Shown here: piece after piece, positions 25,950 through 34,833 of the stretch
How positions within the stretch are numbered: position 1 is the first letter of the stretch
Layout: each line of letters begins with the position of its first letter
Assembly: GCF_036013915.1 (NCBI RefSeq)
Contig: NZ_CP107899.1
Span: 6,972,001-7,036,000 of the forward strand
DNA: 64,000 nucleotides
Origin: Streptomyces sp. NBC_00464
Lineage (GTDB): Bacteria > Actinomycetota > Actinomycetes > Streptomycetales > Streptomycetaceae
Direction of reading: 5' to 3'
Notes under the pieces: model-generated
The model's input: only the letters and a program-made list of their open reading frames with translations
What the model was told of the DNA's origin: nothing
Databases searched by the model: none
Translations under genes and position numbers: made by a program

Positions 25950-26510
25950 ATGACTTCGCAGCTCACCGCCACCGACACCGCGGTCGCCACCCGTACCGAT
26001 ACCGCGGTTGCCACCGCCACCGCCACCGATACCGCGGTCGCCACCGCCACGAACCCCGTACTGCGCGTTCCGCCGGCGGCTCCGGCCGTGGCCGCCGCCT
26101 ACTTCGGTGCCTCGCTCGCCTTCCACGCCGATGTCTCGGACGTCGCCGCGGCACTGGCGGCCGAGGGCGGCCCCGGCTTCGTACTCCTCGACTCCCGCTC
26201 CACCGCGTCCTGGGACCAGGGGCACGTCCCCGGGGCCGTACATCTGCCGACGGCGCTCATCGCCGCGCAGGCACGGGACCTGCTCGACCCCGCGGTGCCC
26301 GTGGTCACCTACTGCTGGGGACCCGGATGCAACGGCGCCACCCGTGCCGCACTCGCCCTCGCCGAACTCGGCTACCAGGTCAAGGAGATGCTCGGCGGCT
26401 TCGAGTACTGGGCGCGAGAGGGCTTCGAGTTCGAGACCTGGCAGGGGCGTGAGCGTCGTACCGCCGACCCGCTCACCGCACCGGACACGTCCGGCGACTG
26501 CGAGTGCTGA
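25950..26510 (+). CDS. rhodanese-domain sulfurtransferase with repetitive N-terminus
   Basis: 186 residues. The first 35 are a low-complexity tail built of TDTAVAT units. Residues about 60-165 form a single rhodanese domain: FVLLDSRSTASWDQGHVPGAVHLP, then VVTYCWGPGCNGATRAALALAELGYQVKEMLGGFEYW. The active Cys is in the CWGPGCNG loop, a variant with two Cys common in actinomycetes. Such enzymes carry persulfide sulfur. Divergent from an Lrp-type regulator. Confidence 0.88.
   Translation: MTSQLTATDTAVATRTDTAVATATATDTAVATATNPVLRVPPAAPAVAAAYFGASLAFHADVSDVAAALAAEGGPGFVLLDSRSTASWDQGHVPGAVHLPTALIAAQARDLLDPAVPVVTYCWGPGCNGATRAALALAELGYQVKEMLGGFEYWAREGFEFETWQGRERRTADPLTAPDTSGDCEC
25974..26053 (+). repeat. 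in-frame tandem repeat coding for TDTAVAT units
   Basis: Three imperfect copies based on GACACCGCGGTCGCCAC and GATACCGCGGTTGCCACC follow one another in the 5' end of the rhodanese gene, with an extra GCCACC expansion in the middle copy. Unit boundaries keep the reading frame. Confidence 0.8.
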
Positions 26511-26513
26511 CCC

Positions 26514-26556
26514 CGCCCGGCCGGTCCCGGACACCGCGTCCGGGACCGGCCGGGCG
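26514..26556. terminator. perfect 18-bp hairpin between convergent genes
   Basis: CGCCCGGCCGGTCCCGGA (26514-26531) pairs exactly with the arm at 26539-26556 around a 7-nt loop. It fills the 52-bp gap between the rhodanese gene (+) and the DUF885 gene (-) and serves both strands. Confidence 0.85.
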
Positions 26557-26562
26557 CTCCGG

Positions 26563-28248
26563 TCAGAGCTTCGACAGCTCGTCGACCAGATCGTCCAGAC
26601 CCAACGGGCCCTGGGACAGGGCGGCCATGTGCCAGGACTTGAGGTCGAAGGCGTCACCGTGCGCCGCCCGGGCGTTCTCCCGGCCGAGCAGCCAGGCACG
26701 CTCGCCCAGCTTGTAACCGATGGCCTGACCCGGCATCGAGAGATAGCGGGTCAGCTCGCTCTCCACGAAATCCGCGGGCCGGCCGCTGTGGTTGCCGAAG
26801 AACTCCTGGGCCAGCTCCGGCGTCCACCGCTCACCGGGGTGGAACGGCGAGTCGGCCGGGATGTCCAGCTCCGCGTGCATGCCGATGTCCACGATCACCC
26901 GGCAGGCCCGCATCATCTGGGCGTCGAGATAACCCAGCCGGCGCTCGGCGTCGGGCAGGAAGCCCAGCTCGTCCATCAGCCGCTCCGCGTACAGCGCCCA
27001 GCCCTCGGCGTTCGCGCTGACGATGCCGATGGACGCCTGGTAGCGCGAGAGGCTCTCGGCGACATGGGCCCACTGGGCCAGCTGGAGGTGATGGCCGGGC
27101 ACGCCCTCGTGATACCAGGTGGAGACCAGGTCGTACACCGGGAACCGGGTCTCGCCCATCGTCGGCAGCCACGTGCGTCCGGGGCGCGAGAAGTCCTCGG
27201 ACGGACCCGTGTAGTAGGGCGCCGCGGCGCCGCCGGGCGGAGCGATGCGGGACTCCACCTTGCGGACCCGCTCGGCGAGTTCGAAGTGCGTCCCGTCCAG
27301 GGCCTCGATCGCCTCGTCCATCAAGCTCTGCAGCCACACCTGGACCTCGTCGACCCCCTCGATGTGCTTGCCGTGCACGTCGAGATGGGCCAGCGCCTCC
27401 CAGGGACCCGCGCCCGGCAGCACCTTCTCGGCCTCGGCCCGCATCTCGGCGAGCAGCCGGTGGTACTCCGACCAGCCGTACGCGTAGGCCTCGTCGAGGT
27501 CCAGATCGGTGCCGTTGAAGTAGCGCGACCACCGGGCGTACCGCTCGCGGCCCACCGTGTCCGGCGCGCCCTCGATCGCGGGGGCGTACACCTCGCGCAT
27601 CCAGTTACGCAGCTCCTCCAGCGACCGGGTGGCCTGCGCCGCGGCGGCGACCAGTCCGGTCCGCAGTGTGTCCGGGCCGGAGGCGGCGAAGTCCTGGAAG
27701 AACCCCGTCGTGCCGTCGCCGATCCACTCGTCGAGCTGGCCGATGAAGGTGGTGGTGGCGCGCGGACCGCCGTACAGCTTCCGCTCCAGGCCGAGCGCGA
27801 GGGACTCGCGGTAGCCGGCCAGCGCGCCCGGAACCGCCTTGAGCCGCTCGACGACGGCAGCCCAGTCCTCGTCCGTCTCGGTGGGCGTCACCGTGAACAC
27901 CTCACGGATCGAGTGGGCCGGAGAGTGCAGGTTGGAAACGGCCCGCAGAGCCTCATCGGCTTCGTGTACGGCCAGTTCGGCCGTCAGGCGCTCGCGGAGG
28001 AGGCGGCCGCAGCGGCGTTCGGAGTCATCGGTGGCGCCGGGGAGCTGCTCGGCGCGGTCGAGCGACGCGAGCGTGGTGCGGGCCAGTTCGGCCAGTGCTT
28101 CCTGGCCGGCGGGGGAGAAGTCGGGAAGGCGGCGCGAGCTCTCCGCGACACCCAGATAGGTGCCGGAGATCGGGTCGAGTTCGATAAATGCGTCGACGTA
28201 GGTGTCGGCGACCTGGCGGGGCAGCGCGCTGCTCGGAGTGTCTGACAT
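26563..28248 (-). CDS. DUF885 family protein (putative zinc metallopeptidase fold)
   Basis: 561 residues, the full length of bacterial DUF885 proteins. The hallmark HEGVPGHHLQ (near residue 373, equal to HE-x-x-PGHH) resembles the zinc-binding HExxH of gluzincin peptidases, followed downstream by GWALYAERLMDELG with the third ligand Glu. Substrate unknown; secreted homologues exist, but this one has no signal peptide. ATG 28248 is preceded by GAGGA about eight bases upstream; the open frame beyond it is antisense noise. An Lrp-type gene ends 36 bp upstream on the same strand. Confidence 0.87.
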   Translation of the reverse strand: MSDTPSSALPRQVADTYVDAFIELDPISGTYLGVAESSRRLPDFSPAGQEALAELARTTLASLDRAEQLPGATDDSERRCGRLLRERLTAELAVHEADEALRAVSNLHSPAHSIREVFTVTPTETDEDWAAVVERLKAVPGALAGYRESLALGLERKLYGGPRATTTFIGQLDEWIGDGTTGFFQDFAASGPDTLRTGLVAAAAQATRSLEELRNWMREVYAPAIEGAPDTVGRERYARWSRYFNGTDLDLDEAYAYGWSEYHRLLAEMRAEAEKVLPGAGPWEALAHLDVHGKHIEGVDEVQVWLQSLMDEAIEALDGTHFELAERVRKVESRIAPPGGAAAPYYTGPSEDFSRPGRTWLPTMGETRFPVYDLVSTWYHEGVPGHHLQLAQWAHVAESLSRYQASIGIVSANAEGWALYAERLMDELGFLPDAERRLGYLDAQMMRACRVIVDIGMHAELDIPADSPFHPGERWTPELAQEFFGNHSGRPADFVESELTRYLSMPGQAIGYKLGERAWLLGRENARAAHGDAFDLKSWHMAALSQGPLGLDDLVDELSKL

Positions 28249-28283
28249 ATGGACATCCTCGTACGGAGAGGGGCTCCGCGTCA

Positions 28284-28805
28284 CTACCGATCGGCACCGT
28301 GGACCTGACCCGGACCCGCATCGGCCGTCCGGCCCGAGGGCGGCAGCAGCGGACCGCATTCCCACTGCTGGAATATCAGCCGCGTCTCCACGCGGGCCAC
28401 TTCGCGCCGCGAGGTGAACTCGTCCAGGACCAGCCGCTGGAGGTCGGCGGTGTCGGTCACCGCCACATGGACCAGATAGTCGTCGGGGCCGGTCAGGTGG
28501 AACAACGCACGGGACTCGGGCAGTGTCCTGATCCGGTCGACGAACGGGCCGATGAGCTCCCGGCGGTGCGGCCGGACCTGCACGGAGAGGAATGCCTCGA
28601 GGCCGCGGCCCATCCTGGCCGGGTCCAGCCGCAGCTGATGGCCGAGGATGACGCCGGTGCGGCGCAGTCTGGTCACCCGGTCCAGACACGTTGACGGGGC
28701 GACCCCGACCTCGGCCGCGAGCTCGCGGTACGTGGTCCGGGCATCGTTCTGAAGCAGCCGCAGAATATGCAGATCCACCGTGTCGAGAGCGACAGAATCG
28801 GTCAT
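28284..28805 (-). CDS. Lrp/AsnC family transcriptional regulator, second copy
   Basis: 173 residues: wHTH LDTVDLHILRLLQNDARTTYRELAAEVGVAPSTCLDRVTRLRRTGVI, then the RAM domain with LFHLTGPDDYLVHVAVTD as effector loop. The divergent gene, 59 bp away, encodes a cystathionine-type PLP enzyme. Lrp/methionine gamma-lyase (mdeR-mdeB-type) divergent pairs are well known, so an amino acid such as Met or Leu is the likely effector. ATG 28805 is chosen. Confidence 0.9.
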   Translation of the reverse strand: MTDSVALDTVDLHILRLLQNDARTTYRELAAEVGVAPSTCLDRVTRLRRTGVILGHQLRLDPARMGRGLEAFLSVQVRPHRRELIGPFVDRIRTLPESRALFHLTGPDDYLVHVAVTDTADLQRLVLDEFTSRREVARVETRLIFQQWECGPLLPPSGRTADAGPGQVHGADR

Positions 28806-28864
28806 CTGCCGAACGTAGCACGGCGTACTGCGTAGCTGACCCGGCGGTTGTTCAGAGTGGGGGC

Positions 28865-30106
28865 ATGGACATCCACTCCTCGACGGCGCCCTCGACGACA
28901 CCCCCGTACCGGGCACCGGCCACCGAAGCCGTGCACGCCGGACGCGAAGACCTCGCAGCACTCGGCCTGCACGCCCCGCCGATCGACCTGTCCACCACCT
29001 ACCCCAGCTACGACTCCAGGGGCGAGGCGGAACGGATCGACTCCTTCGCCGCCACCGGCGCCCGGCTCGACGGGCCGCCCGTCTACGCCCGGCTCGACAA
29101 TCCGACCACTGCCCGATTCGAAACGGCCCTGGCCCGCCTCGAAGGGACCGCGAGCGCTGTGGCGTTCGCCAGCGGGATGGCCGCGCTCACCGCCGTCCTG
29201 CTGGCGCGCGCGAGCATGGGACTGCGCCATGTGGTGGCCGTCCGCCCGCTCTACGGCTGCAGCGACCATCTCCTGGGCGCCGGGCTCCTCGGCACGGAGG
29301 TGACCTGGACGGACCCCGCGGGCATCGCCGACGCGATCCGCCCCGACACGGGGCTGGTGATCGTCGAGACGCCCGCCAACCCGACCCTTGCGGAAGTGGA
29401 CATCCGGGCGGTCGCGCACTCCTGCGGCTCGGTGCCGCTGCTGGTCGACAACACCTTCGCCACGCCGGTTCTCCAGCGGCCCGTCGAACACGGGGCACGG
29501 ATCGTGCTGCACAGTGCGACGAAGTACCTGGGGGGCCACGGGGATGTGATGGGCGGAGTCGTCGCCTGCGACGAGGAGTTCGCGGCCCGGCTGCGCCAAG
29601 TGCGCTTCGCCACCGGCGGGGTGCTTCATCCGATGGCCGGATACCTGCTGCTGCGCGGTCTCGCCACGCTGCCGGTGCGCGTCCGGGCCGCGTCGGCGAA
29701 CGCCGCGGAACTCGCCCGCCGACTCTCCGCAGACCCGCGGATCGCCCGTGTGCACTACCCGGAACTGGGCGGTGCGATGGTCTCCTTCGAGGTGTACGGG
29801 GACCCGCACGGGGTGATCGCCGCGGTACGGCTGATCACTCCCGCGGTCAGTCTGGGCAGTGTGGACACCCTGATCCAGCACCCGGCCTCCATCAGCCACC
29901 GCATTGTGGATGAGGGAGACCGTCAGTCCTCGGGGGTCGGCGACCGGCTGCTGCGCATGTCGGTCGGGCTGGAGGACGTGGAGGACCTGTGGGCCGATCT
30001 GTGCCAGGCGCTGAGCGGCGAGGAGCCCGTACGTCAGGCGGTCAGCGCTCCGCCTGCTCGTACGGCGGCAGGGGCAGTGCCGGTGTCGCGGCCAGTCGGG
30101 CGGTGA
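28865..30106 (+). CDS. trans-sulfuration PLP enzyme (cystathionine synthase/lyase or Met gamma-lyase type)
   Basis: 413 residues of the Cys/Met-metabolism PLP family. Seen are Y-x-R (PVYARLDNPT), the phosphate loop FASGMAALTAVLL, the Asp-x-x-Phe motif (LVDNTFATPVLQRP), and the PLP lysine in HSATKYLGGHGDVMGG, then the substrate Arg segment ISHR and the C-terminal LLRMSVGLEDVEDLWADL. The family's many reactions cannot be separated by eye; the divergent Lrp regulator favours methionine gamma-lyase or a similar catabolic role. ATG 28865. Its last 65 bp overlap the convergent GNAT gene. Confidence 0.88.
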   Translation: MDIHSSTAPSTTPPYRAPATEAVHAGREDLAALGLHAPPIDLSTTYPSYDSRGEAERIDSFAATGARLDGPPVYARLDNPTTARFETALARLEGTASAVAFASGMAALTAVLLARASMGLRHVVAVRPLYGCSDHLLGAGLLGTEVTWTDPAGIADAIRPDTGLVIVETPANPTLAEVDIRAVAHSCGSVPLLVDNTFATPVLQRPVEHGARIVLHSATKYLGGHGDVMGGVVACDEEFAARLRQVRFATGGVLHPMAGYLLLRGLATLPVRVRAASANAAELARRLSADPRIARVHYPELGGAMVSFEVYGDPHGVIAAVRLITPAVSLGSVDTLIQHPASISHRIVDEGDRQSSGVGDRLLRMSVGLEDVEDLWADLCQALSGEEPVRQAVSAPPARTAAGAVPVSRPVGR

Positions 30107-31442
30107 TCACGAGAGTCCCCTCCTCGATCTGGTAGTCGAGGGGCAGCGAGAGCGCCCGCATGGCGGCGACCATGCCGGTGTTCGACGCCTGGGTGACGGC
30201 GTAGACGCTCTCGCAGCCCGCCTCCAGGGCGAGCGCCACCAGGCGGCCCAGCAGCTCGGAGCCGATGCCGCGGCGCTGCCAGTCGTCCTCGACGAGCAGG
30301 GCGACCTCGGTCTCGTCGCCGTCCCAGAGGAGATGGCCGAGGGCCACCGTCCGGCCGGAGGCCGTCTGCACGGCGAGAGTGCGCCCGAAGCGCGGGCTCA
30401 GCAGGTGTTCGAGATAGCGGTCGGCGTCCCGGACCGGCCCGTGGTAGCGCAGTCGCAGGGTCTGCTCCGAGCAGCGGTCGTGCATGGCCCTGGCCGCTTC
30501 GAGGTCGCTGCGGTCCGCCCGGCGCACGGTGATCGCGTTGCCCTCGGGAAGGGTGAGTACGTGCTCGCTGCGCGGGACGCGGGGGCCGAGCCGGGCATCG
30601 AGTTCGACCAGGGCGCGGGCCCTGGCGAACTCCGTGGGCGTGAACGGGAGATAGGGGCGCTCGACGGTGATGACGCCGCCCGACGGATCGCGCAGCCGCA
30701 TCACCGTCTCCTCCAGCACACCCTCCACGGGAGCGGTCTCCCCGGTGGCGCGCCCGGTGATCGACACGGCGGGCAGCGAGTGAATCGTGCACCGGCCGAG
30801 CAGCTGGCGCAGCGCGAGGGGGAGTTCGGCGGCGTCCAGGGCGGTGCGGGTGGCGAGGCCGAGCACCCGGGTGGGTGCGTCCACCAGATCGTGGGCGTCG
30901 GCGCGCTCGATCCAGGTGGAGCTGCCGCCGGCTTCGGAGATCGCCCGGGTCAGTTGCGGGGCCGGCAGCGTGGCGGGGGCGCGCAGCAGGAACTCGTCGA
31001 CCGTGCCCTCGGCCAGTGGATGGGTCTGAAGGGTCAGGATGTCGATCCGGTGGCGGGCCAGCACGATGCAGAGCGCTGCCAGGCTGCCGGGAGCGTCCCG
31101 GACCGTCGTGCGCATCCGCCACAGCACCGTCTCGGTGGCGGCGGCGTCCGGCGACGGGGCATCGGACCCGGGGGCCGTCCGTATGGCCGGGGCCCCCGTA
31201 CCGTCGGCATCCGGCGGTGGTGCGTGGCTGTGGCGCCGTGCCCACCAGGTGTGGAACGCGGCGGTGGCGGTGAGCGCCACGGCCGAGGCGATGAGCAGAT
31301 ACGGTCCGTCCGGCTGGTGTCCGATCAGGTTCGCGATCGCGTCGGCGACGGCGACGGCGGTGAACAGGGCGGCGAGTTCAATGAGGTCCCGCCGCCAGTG
31401 GTGGGGGCGGCGAGCACTCTTCGCGGAGGTCACATCAGTCAT
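30042..31442 (-). CDS. membrane-linked ACT-GNAT fusion acetyltransferase
   Basis: 466 residues with an unusual order. Two hydrophobic helices (LIELAALFTAVAVADAIANLIG; YLLIASAVALTATAAFHTWW) anchor the N-terminus. Residues about 105-200 look like an ACT regulatory domain (VRDAPGSLAALCIVLARHRIDILTLQTHPLAEGTVDEFLL). Residues about 310-450 are a GNAT domain (ITVRRADRSDLEAARAMHDRC, motif A LLVEDDWQRRGIGSELLGRL). The ACT part implies allosteric amino-acid control of an acetyltransferase, as in known actinomycete Gcn5-type lysine acetyltransferases fused to ACT. Target unknown. ATG 31442 follows GTGGGG. Overlaps the convergent PLP gene by 65 bp. Confidence 0.8.
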   Translation of the reverse strand: MTDVTSAKSARRPHHWRRDLIELAALFTAVAVADAIANLIGHQPDGPYLLIASAVALTATAAFHTWWARRHSHAPPPDADGTGAPAIRTAPGSDAPSPDAAATETVLWRMRTTVRDAPGSLAALCIVLARHRIDILTLQTHPLAEGTVDEFLLRAPATLPAPQLTRAISEAGGSSTWIERADAHDLVDAPTRVLGLATRTALDAAELPLALRQLLGRCTIHSLPAVSITGRATGETAPVEGVLEETVMRLRDPSGGVITVERPYLPFTPTEFARARALVELDARLGPRVPRSEHVLTLPEGNAITVRRADRSDLEAARAMHDRCSEQTLRLRYHGPVRDADRYLEHLLSPRFGRTLAVQTASGRTVALGHLLWDGDETEVALLVEDDWQRRGIGSELLGRLVALALEAGCESVYAVTQASNTGMVAAMRALSLPLDYQIEEGTLVITARLAATPALPLPPYEQAER

Positions 31443-31634
31443 GACCCCACTGTGACCGAGTGGTGTTGCCTGATCACGAACTCCTTGTGACCGATGGGTT
31501 AAGTGTGGATCTAGTCGCCTATCGTCTGTTTTTGGCCGGTTGGCAAGCCGATTTTGAGCGAGGTTGGAACGGGAATCGGCGCGAGGTGCCTGCTTCTCAC
31601 CCCGGCCCGGTGCCGGCAGGCCGAGCCGCCGGGC

Positions 31635-33215
31635 TCACTGCCCCACGCGCCCCGGCTGCAGCGTGGTGCTGAACAGGACGGACCCGCCCTGTTCGCGAAG
31701 GTGCACGGTCAACTCGCCGCTGTCACCGTCGATGTCCACCTCGCCGAAGAGCGCAGGCGTCTCCATCGGCGAGACGTTCGCCCGGTCGGGCGCCTGAACG
31801 AACACCTGGTCGGGTCCGAACGTGCCGTCCAGCGCGTTGGACGGGAACTGTCCGGCCGCCAGCGGCCCCGTGACGAACTCCCAGAAGGGTGCGAAGTCCT
31901 TGAAGGCCGCACGCTCGGGGGCGTAATGCTGGGCCGAGGTGTAGTGCACGTCCGCCGTCAGCCACACGGTGCCGGTGATCCGGCGGTGCTTGATGAACCG
32001 CAGCAGTTCGGCGATCTGCAGTTCGCGGCCGAGCGGAGCCCCTGGATCGCCCTGCGCCACGGCCTCGAAGTCCGTGGCACCGTCGGCGACGACCAGCCCG
32101 AGCGGCATGTCCGCGGCGATCACCTTCCATACCGCCCGGGACCTCGACAGTTCCCGCTTGAGCCAGGCCAACTGCTCGGCGCCGAGGATTCCGGTGGTGT
32201 CGTCGGGCTGCCGGCCGGGGGAGTTGGCGTTGCGGAAGGTCCGCATGTCCAGCACGAACAGGTCGAGAAGCGGTCCGTGCCGCACGACCCGGTGGACCCT
32301 GTCCCCGCCCGTGACTCCGTGCAGGGTCGACACCGGGAAGTACTCGCGGAAGGCCCGCATCGAGCGCGCGGCCAGCACGTCCACGTTCTTCTCGGTGTAC
32401 CGGACGTCATCGAGGATCTGCCCGGGATACCAGTTGTTGCGCACCTCGTGGTCGTCCCACTGAATCACCGAGGGAACCTGCGCGTTGAACCTTCGGAGGT
32501 TGTCGTCCAGCAGGTTGTAGCGGAAGTTCCCCCGGTACTCGGCGAGTGTCTCGGCGACCTTCGCCTTCTCCTCGGTGGTGACGTTGCGCCAGACACGCCC
32601 GTCGGGCAGCGTCACACGCGGCTCGATCACCCCGTCCGCGTAGATGTTGTCCCCGCTGCAGAGGAAGAAGTCGGGGTCGAGGCGGCGCATCTCGTCGTAC
32701 ACCCGGTAGCCCCCGATGTCCGGGTTGATGCCCCATCCCTGGCCCGCGATATCGCCGGACCACAGAAATCGCACACCGTCCCGCCGGCGTGCGGCCGCGG
32801 TCCGGAAGGTGCCGTACACCGGTTCGCCGGTGCGGCGGGGATCGTCCGGAGCGGCGAGCGTCACCCGGTAGTGCACCTGCTCGCCGGGCGGCAGCCCGTA
32901 CAACGGCGTCGTCCCGGTGAAGTCCGTACCGGGACCCAGCAGCGGGCCGTGCCAGGTGCGGGCACGCCGGAACGACTCCGTCGCCGATGTCTCCACCACC
33001 ATCCGGGCCGGCCTGTCGGAGCGCACCCAGACCAGTGCGGAGGAGGACGTGACATCGCCCACCTGCACACCCCAGGCCGCGTCCGGGCGGCCGGACCGTG
33101 CGAAGGCCGGGGCCGCCGCGCCCGCCACGGGGAGTGCGAGAGCGGCCGAGGCGGCCAGCGAACCGCGCAGCACGGTACGTCGGTCGGGGGACGGGAATCG
33201 CGGACGGGACGGCAT
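31635..33215 (-). CDS. phoD: secreted PhoD-type alkaline phosphatase, Tat substrate
   Basis: 526 residues. The N-terminus is a Tat signal (DRRTVLRGS twin-Arg, hydrophobic AASAALALPVAGAAAPAFA). A Fn3-like PhoD N-domain follows (AAWGVQVGDVTSSSALVWVRSDRPARMVVE), then the metallophosphatase core: RFLWSGDIAGQGWG, FFLCSGDNIYADGV, QWDDHEVRNNW, LTADVHYTS. These Asp/His clusters bind Fe3+ and Ca2+ in PhoD and cleave phosphomonoesters and diesters; expression is usually under PhoP control. GGAGG lies eight bases before ATG 33215. Confidence 0.9.
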   Translation of the reverse strand: MPSRPRFPSPDRRTVLRGSLAASAALALPVAGAAAPAFARSGRPDAAWGVQVGDVTSSSALVWVRSDRPARMVVETSATESFRRARTWHGPLLGPGTDFTGTTPLYGLPPGEQVHYRVTLAAPDDPRRTGEPVYGTFRTAAARRRDGVRFLWSGDIAGQGWGINPDIGGYRVYDEMRRLDPDFFLCSGDNIYADGVIEPRVTLPDGRVWRNVTTEEKAKVAETLAEYRGNFRYNLLDDNLRRFNAQVPSVIQWDDHEVRNNWYPGQILDDVRYTEKNVDVLAARSMRAFREYFPVSTLHGVTGGDRVHRVVRHGPLLDLFVLDMRTFRNANSPGRQPDDTTGILGAEQLAWLKRELSRSRAVWKVIAADMPLGLVVADGATDFEAVAQGDPGAPLGRELQIAELLRFIKHRRITGTVWLTADVHYTSAQHYAPERAAFKDFAPFWEFVTGPLAAGQFPSNALDGTFGPDQVFVQAPDRANVSPMETPALFGEVDIDGDSGELTVHLREQGGSVLFSTTLQPGRVGQ

Positions 33216-33328
33216 CGAAGGGCCTCCGGGGCAGCGGGTCGGACGCGCGGACTGATGAGCGAGGGGCCCACCCTCGCGTCCGCCGGAGTCGTGCACACCA
33301 ACGCGAGGTGAATACCCGGCCCGCCGCC

Positions 33329-34786
33329 TCAGCGATTTCCCTGACAGGCCGCGGCCAGCCGCTGCACGCCGTGTGCGATGTCCGCCGGCGACAGGTGCGC
33401 ATAACCCAGCACCAGACCGACGGATCCGTCGTCGCTTCGCGTGGCACCGCAGTCGCTCAGCGGCCGTAGGGCGATCCGGTCCTCCTCGGCGCGGGCGATG
33501 AACTCCGCCTCGGGGCCGTACCGTTCGGGCAGCCGGGCGATGATGTGCAGCCCTGCCGCGATTCCGCTGACCTGGGTGCCCGGGAAGTGTTCGGCAAGTG
33601 CCGTCGTCAGGACGTCACGGCGTTCCCGGTACGCGCGCTGGCAGCGGCGCAGCTGGCGGTCGTAGCCGCCCCGGGCGATGAAGTCGGCGAGCACCGCCTG
33701 GTCGACGGCGGGGTTGCCCAGGTCCATGGTGCGCTTGCGGTCGGTCAGTTCGTCCGTCAGCGACGCCGGTGCCAGCAGCCAGCCCAGCCGGAGGCCGGGC
33801 GCAAGCGACTTGCTCACCGAGCCGGTGTACGCGACGCGCTCGGGGTCGAGTCCCTGCAGGGCGCCGACGGGCGCGCGGTCGTAGCGGAAATCACCGTCGT
33901 AGTCGTCCTCCATGATCAGCCCGTCGGTTTCCCTGGCCCAGTCGAGCAGTCGGCTGCGGCGGGCAGCGGAGTACGCGATTCCGGTGGGGAACTGGTGGGC
34001 CGGCGTCGTCACGACGGCGCGTACGCCGGAGCCCACGAGAGGGCCGACCTCCAGTCCTTCGTCATCGAGCGGCAGTCGCGTCGTGGTCAGGCCAGCCGAC
34101 GCGAAGAGCGAGGCGTGTTCGGGGCTTCCCGGGTCCTCGACACCGACCGTGCGCAGTCCACGGCCGCGCAGGACGAATCCGAGCAGTGTCGTCGCCTGGG
34201 CGACGCCCGAACAGACCAGCAGGCGCTCAGGGTCGGCCACCACACCGCGGCGCCTCGTCAGCAGGGCGGCCAGGGCGTCGCGGAGTTCGGGAAGCCCGCG
34301 CGGATCCGGATATCCCAGGGCGCTGTGCGGCAGCCGGCCGAGAACCGAACGGTAGGTGGCGGCCCAGGCGCTGCGGGGGAAGAGCGAGAGATCCGGGGTG
34401 CCGGGGCGGAAGTCGATACGGGTGCATCGGGCGCGTGGAGCGCGATCGCGGGCACCACCGGCCGCCGCACGAACCGATCCGCTCACCCATGTACCGGCCC
34501 CGCGTCCGCTGCGCAGATAGCTCTCGGCGGTCAGCTGTTCGTAGGCCTCCGTGACCAGGCCGCGTGAGACGCCCAGGTCGGCGGCGAGCGCGCGGCTGGA
34601 GGGCAGCCGGGTGCCCGGCACCAGCCGACCGGAGCGGACCGCCTCACGCAGCGCCGACTGCAGGGCGCGTCCGCGCCCACGGACGGGTGCCGAAGCGGCC
34701 GGGAGCAACAACTCCCAGGCGGCCGAAACGGATTCCTGTGCACCGCCACCACTGCCGGACACTGAACTGGTCCCCGAAGACGTCAT
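33329..34786 (-). CDS. MocR/GabR-type regulator: GntR wHTH fused to PLP aminotransferase
   Basis: 485 residues. Residues about 35-100 form a GntR-type wHTH (LQSALREAVRSGRLVPGTRLPSSRALAADLGVSRGLVTEAYEQL). The rest is a class I aminotransferase fold: PLP Lys in YTGSVSKSLAPGLRLGWLLAP, with phosphate loop VCSGVAQATTLLG and Asp in EDDYDGDFRYD. Such proteins sense PLP, GABA or related amines and bind direct repeats in divergent promoters. It is divergent from an EamA transporter, 48 bp away, which is therefore the likely target. Confidence 0.9.
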   Translation of the reverse strand: MTSSGTSSVSGSGGGAQESVSAAWELLLPAASAPVRGRGRALQSALREAVRSGRLVPGTRLPSSRALAADLGVSRGLVTEAYEQLTAESYLRSGRGAGTWVSGSVRAAAGGARDRAPRARCTRIDFRPGTPDLSLFPRSAWAATYRSVLGRLPHSALGYPDPRGLPELRDALAALLTRRRGVVADPERLLVCSGVAQATTLLGFVLRGRGLRTVGVEDPGSPEHASLFASAGLTTTRLPLDDEGLEVGPLVGSGVRAVVTTPAHQFPTGIAYSAARRSRLLDWARETDGLIMEDDYDGDFRYDRAPVGALQGLDPERVAYTGSVSKSLAPGLRLGWLLAPASLTDELTDRKRTMDLGNPAVDQAVLADFIARGGYDRQLRRCQRAYRERRDVLTTALAEHFPGTQVSGIAAGLHIIARLPERYGPEAEFIARAEEDRIALRPLSDCGATRSDDGSVGLVLGYAHLSPADIAHGVQRLAAACQGNR

Positions 34787-34833
34787 GAAGGTGGACCTTA
34801 AACCGGACCGCCCGGCTGTCTAGCGTCGTTGCC
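34787..34833. promoter_or_regulatory. MocR/EamA divergent promoter with direct repeats
   Basis: The 47-bp gap contains two direct GGACC pentamers (34793-34797, 34805-34809) one helical turn apart, as in ...GTGGACCTTAAACCGGACCG... MocR regulators typically bind direct repeats between the divergent genes. Too short for two well-spaced promoters, so the operators must overlap them. Confidence 0.4.

Noticed and set aside
31439..31477. A 12-residue upstream frame (GTG 31477, AAGGAG before it) overlapping the ACT-GNAT start
   Set aside because: The spacer between AAGGAG and the GTG is only three bases and the peptide has no feature; kept out as chance.
31451..31494. Two TGTGACCGA copies upstream of the ACT-GNAT gene
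   Set aside because: Direct 9-mers 35 bp apart could be an operator, but nothing else supports it.
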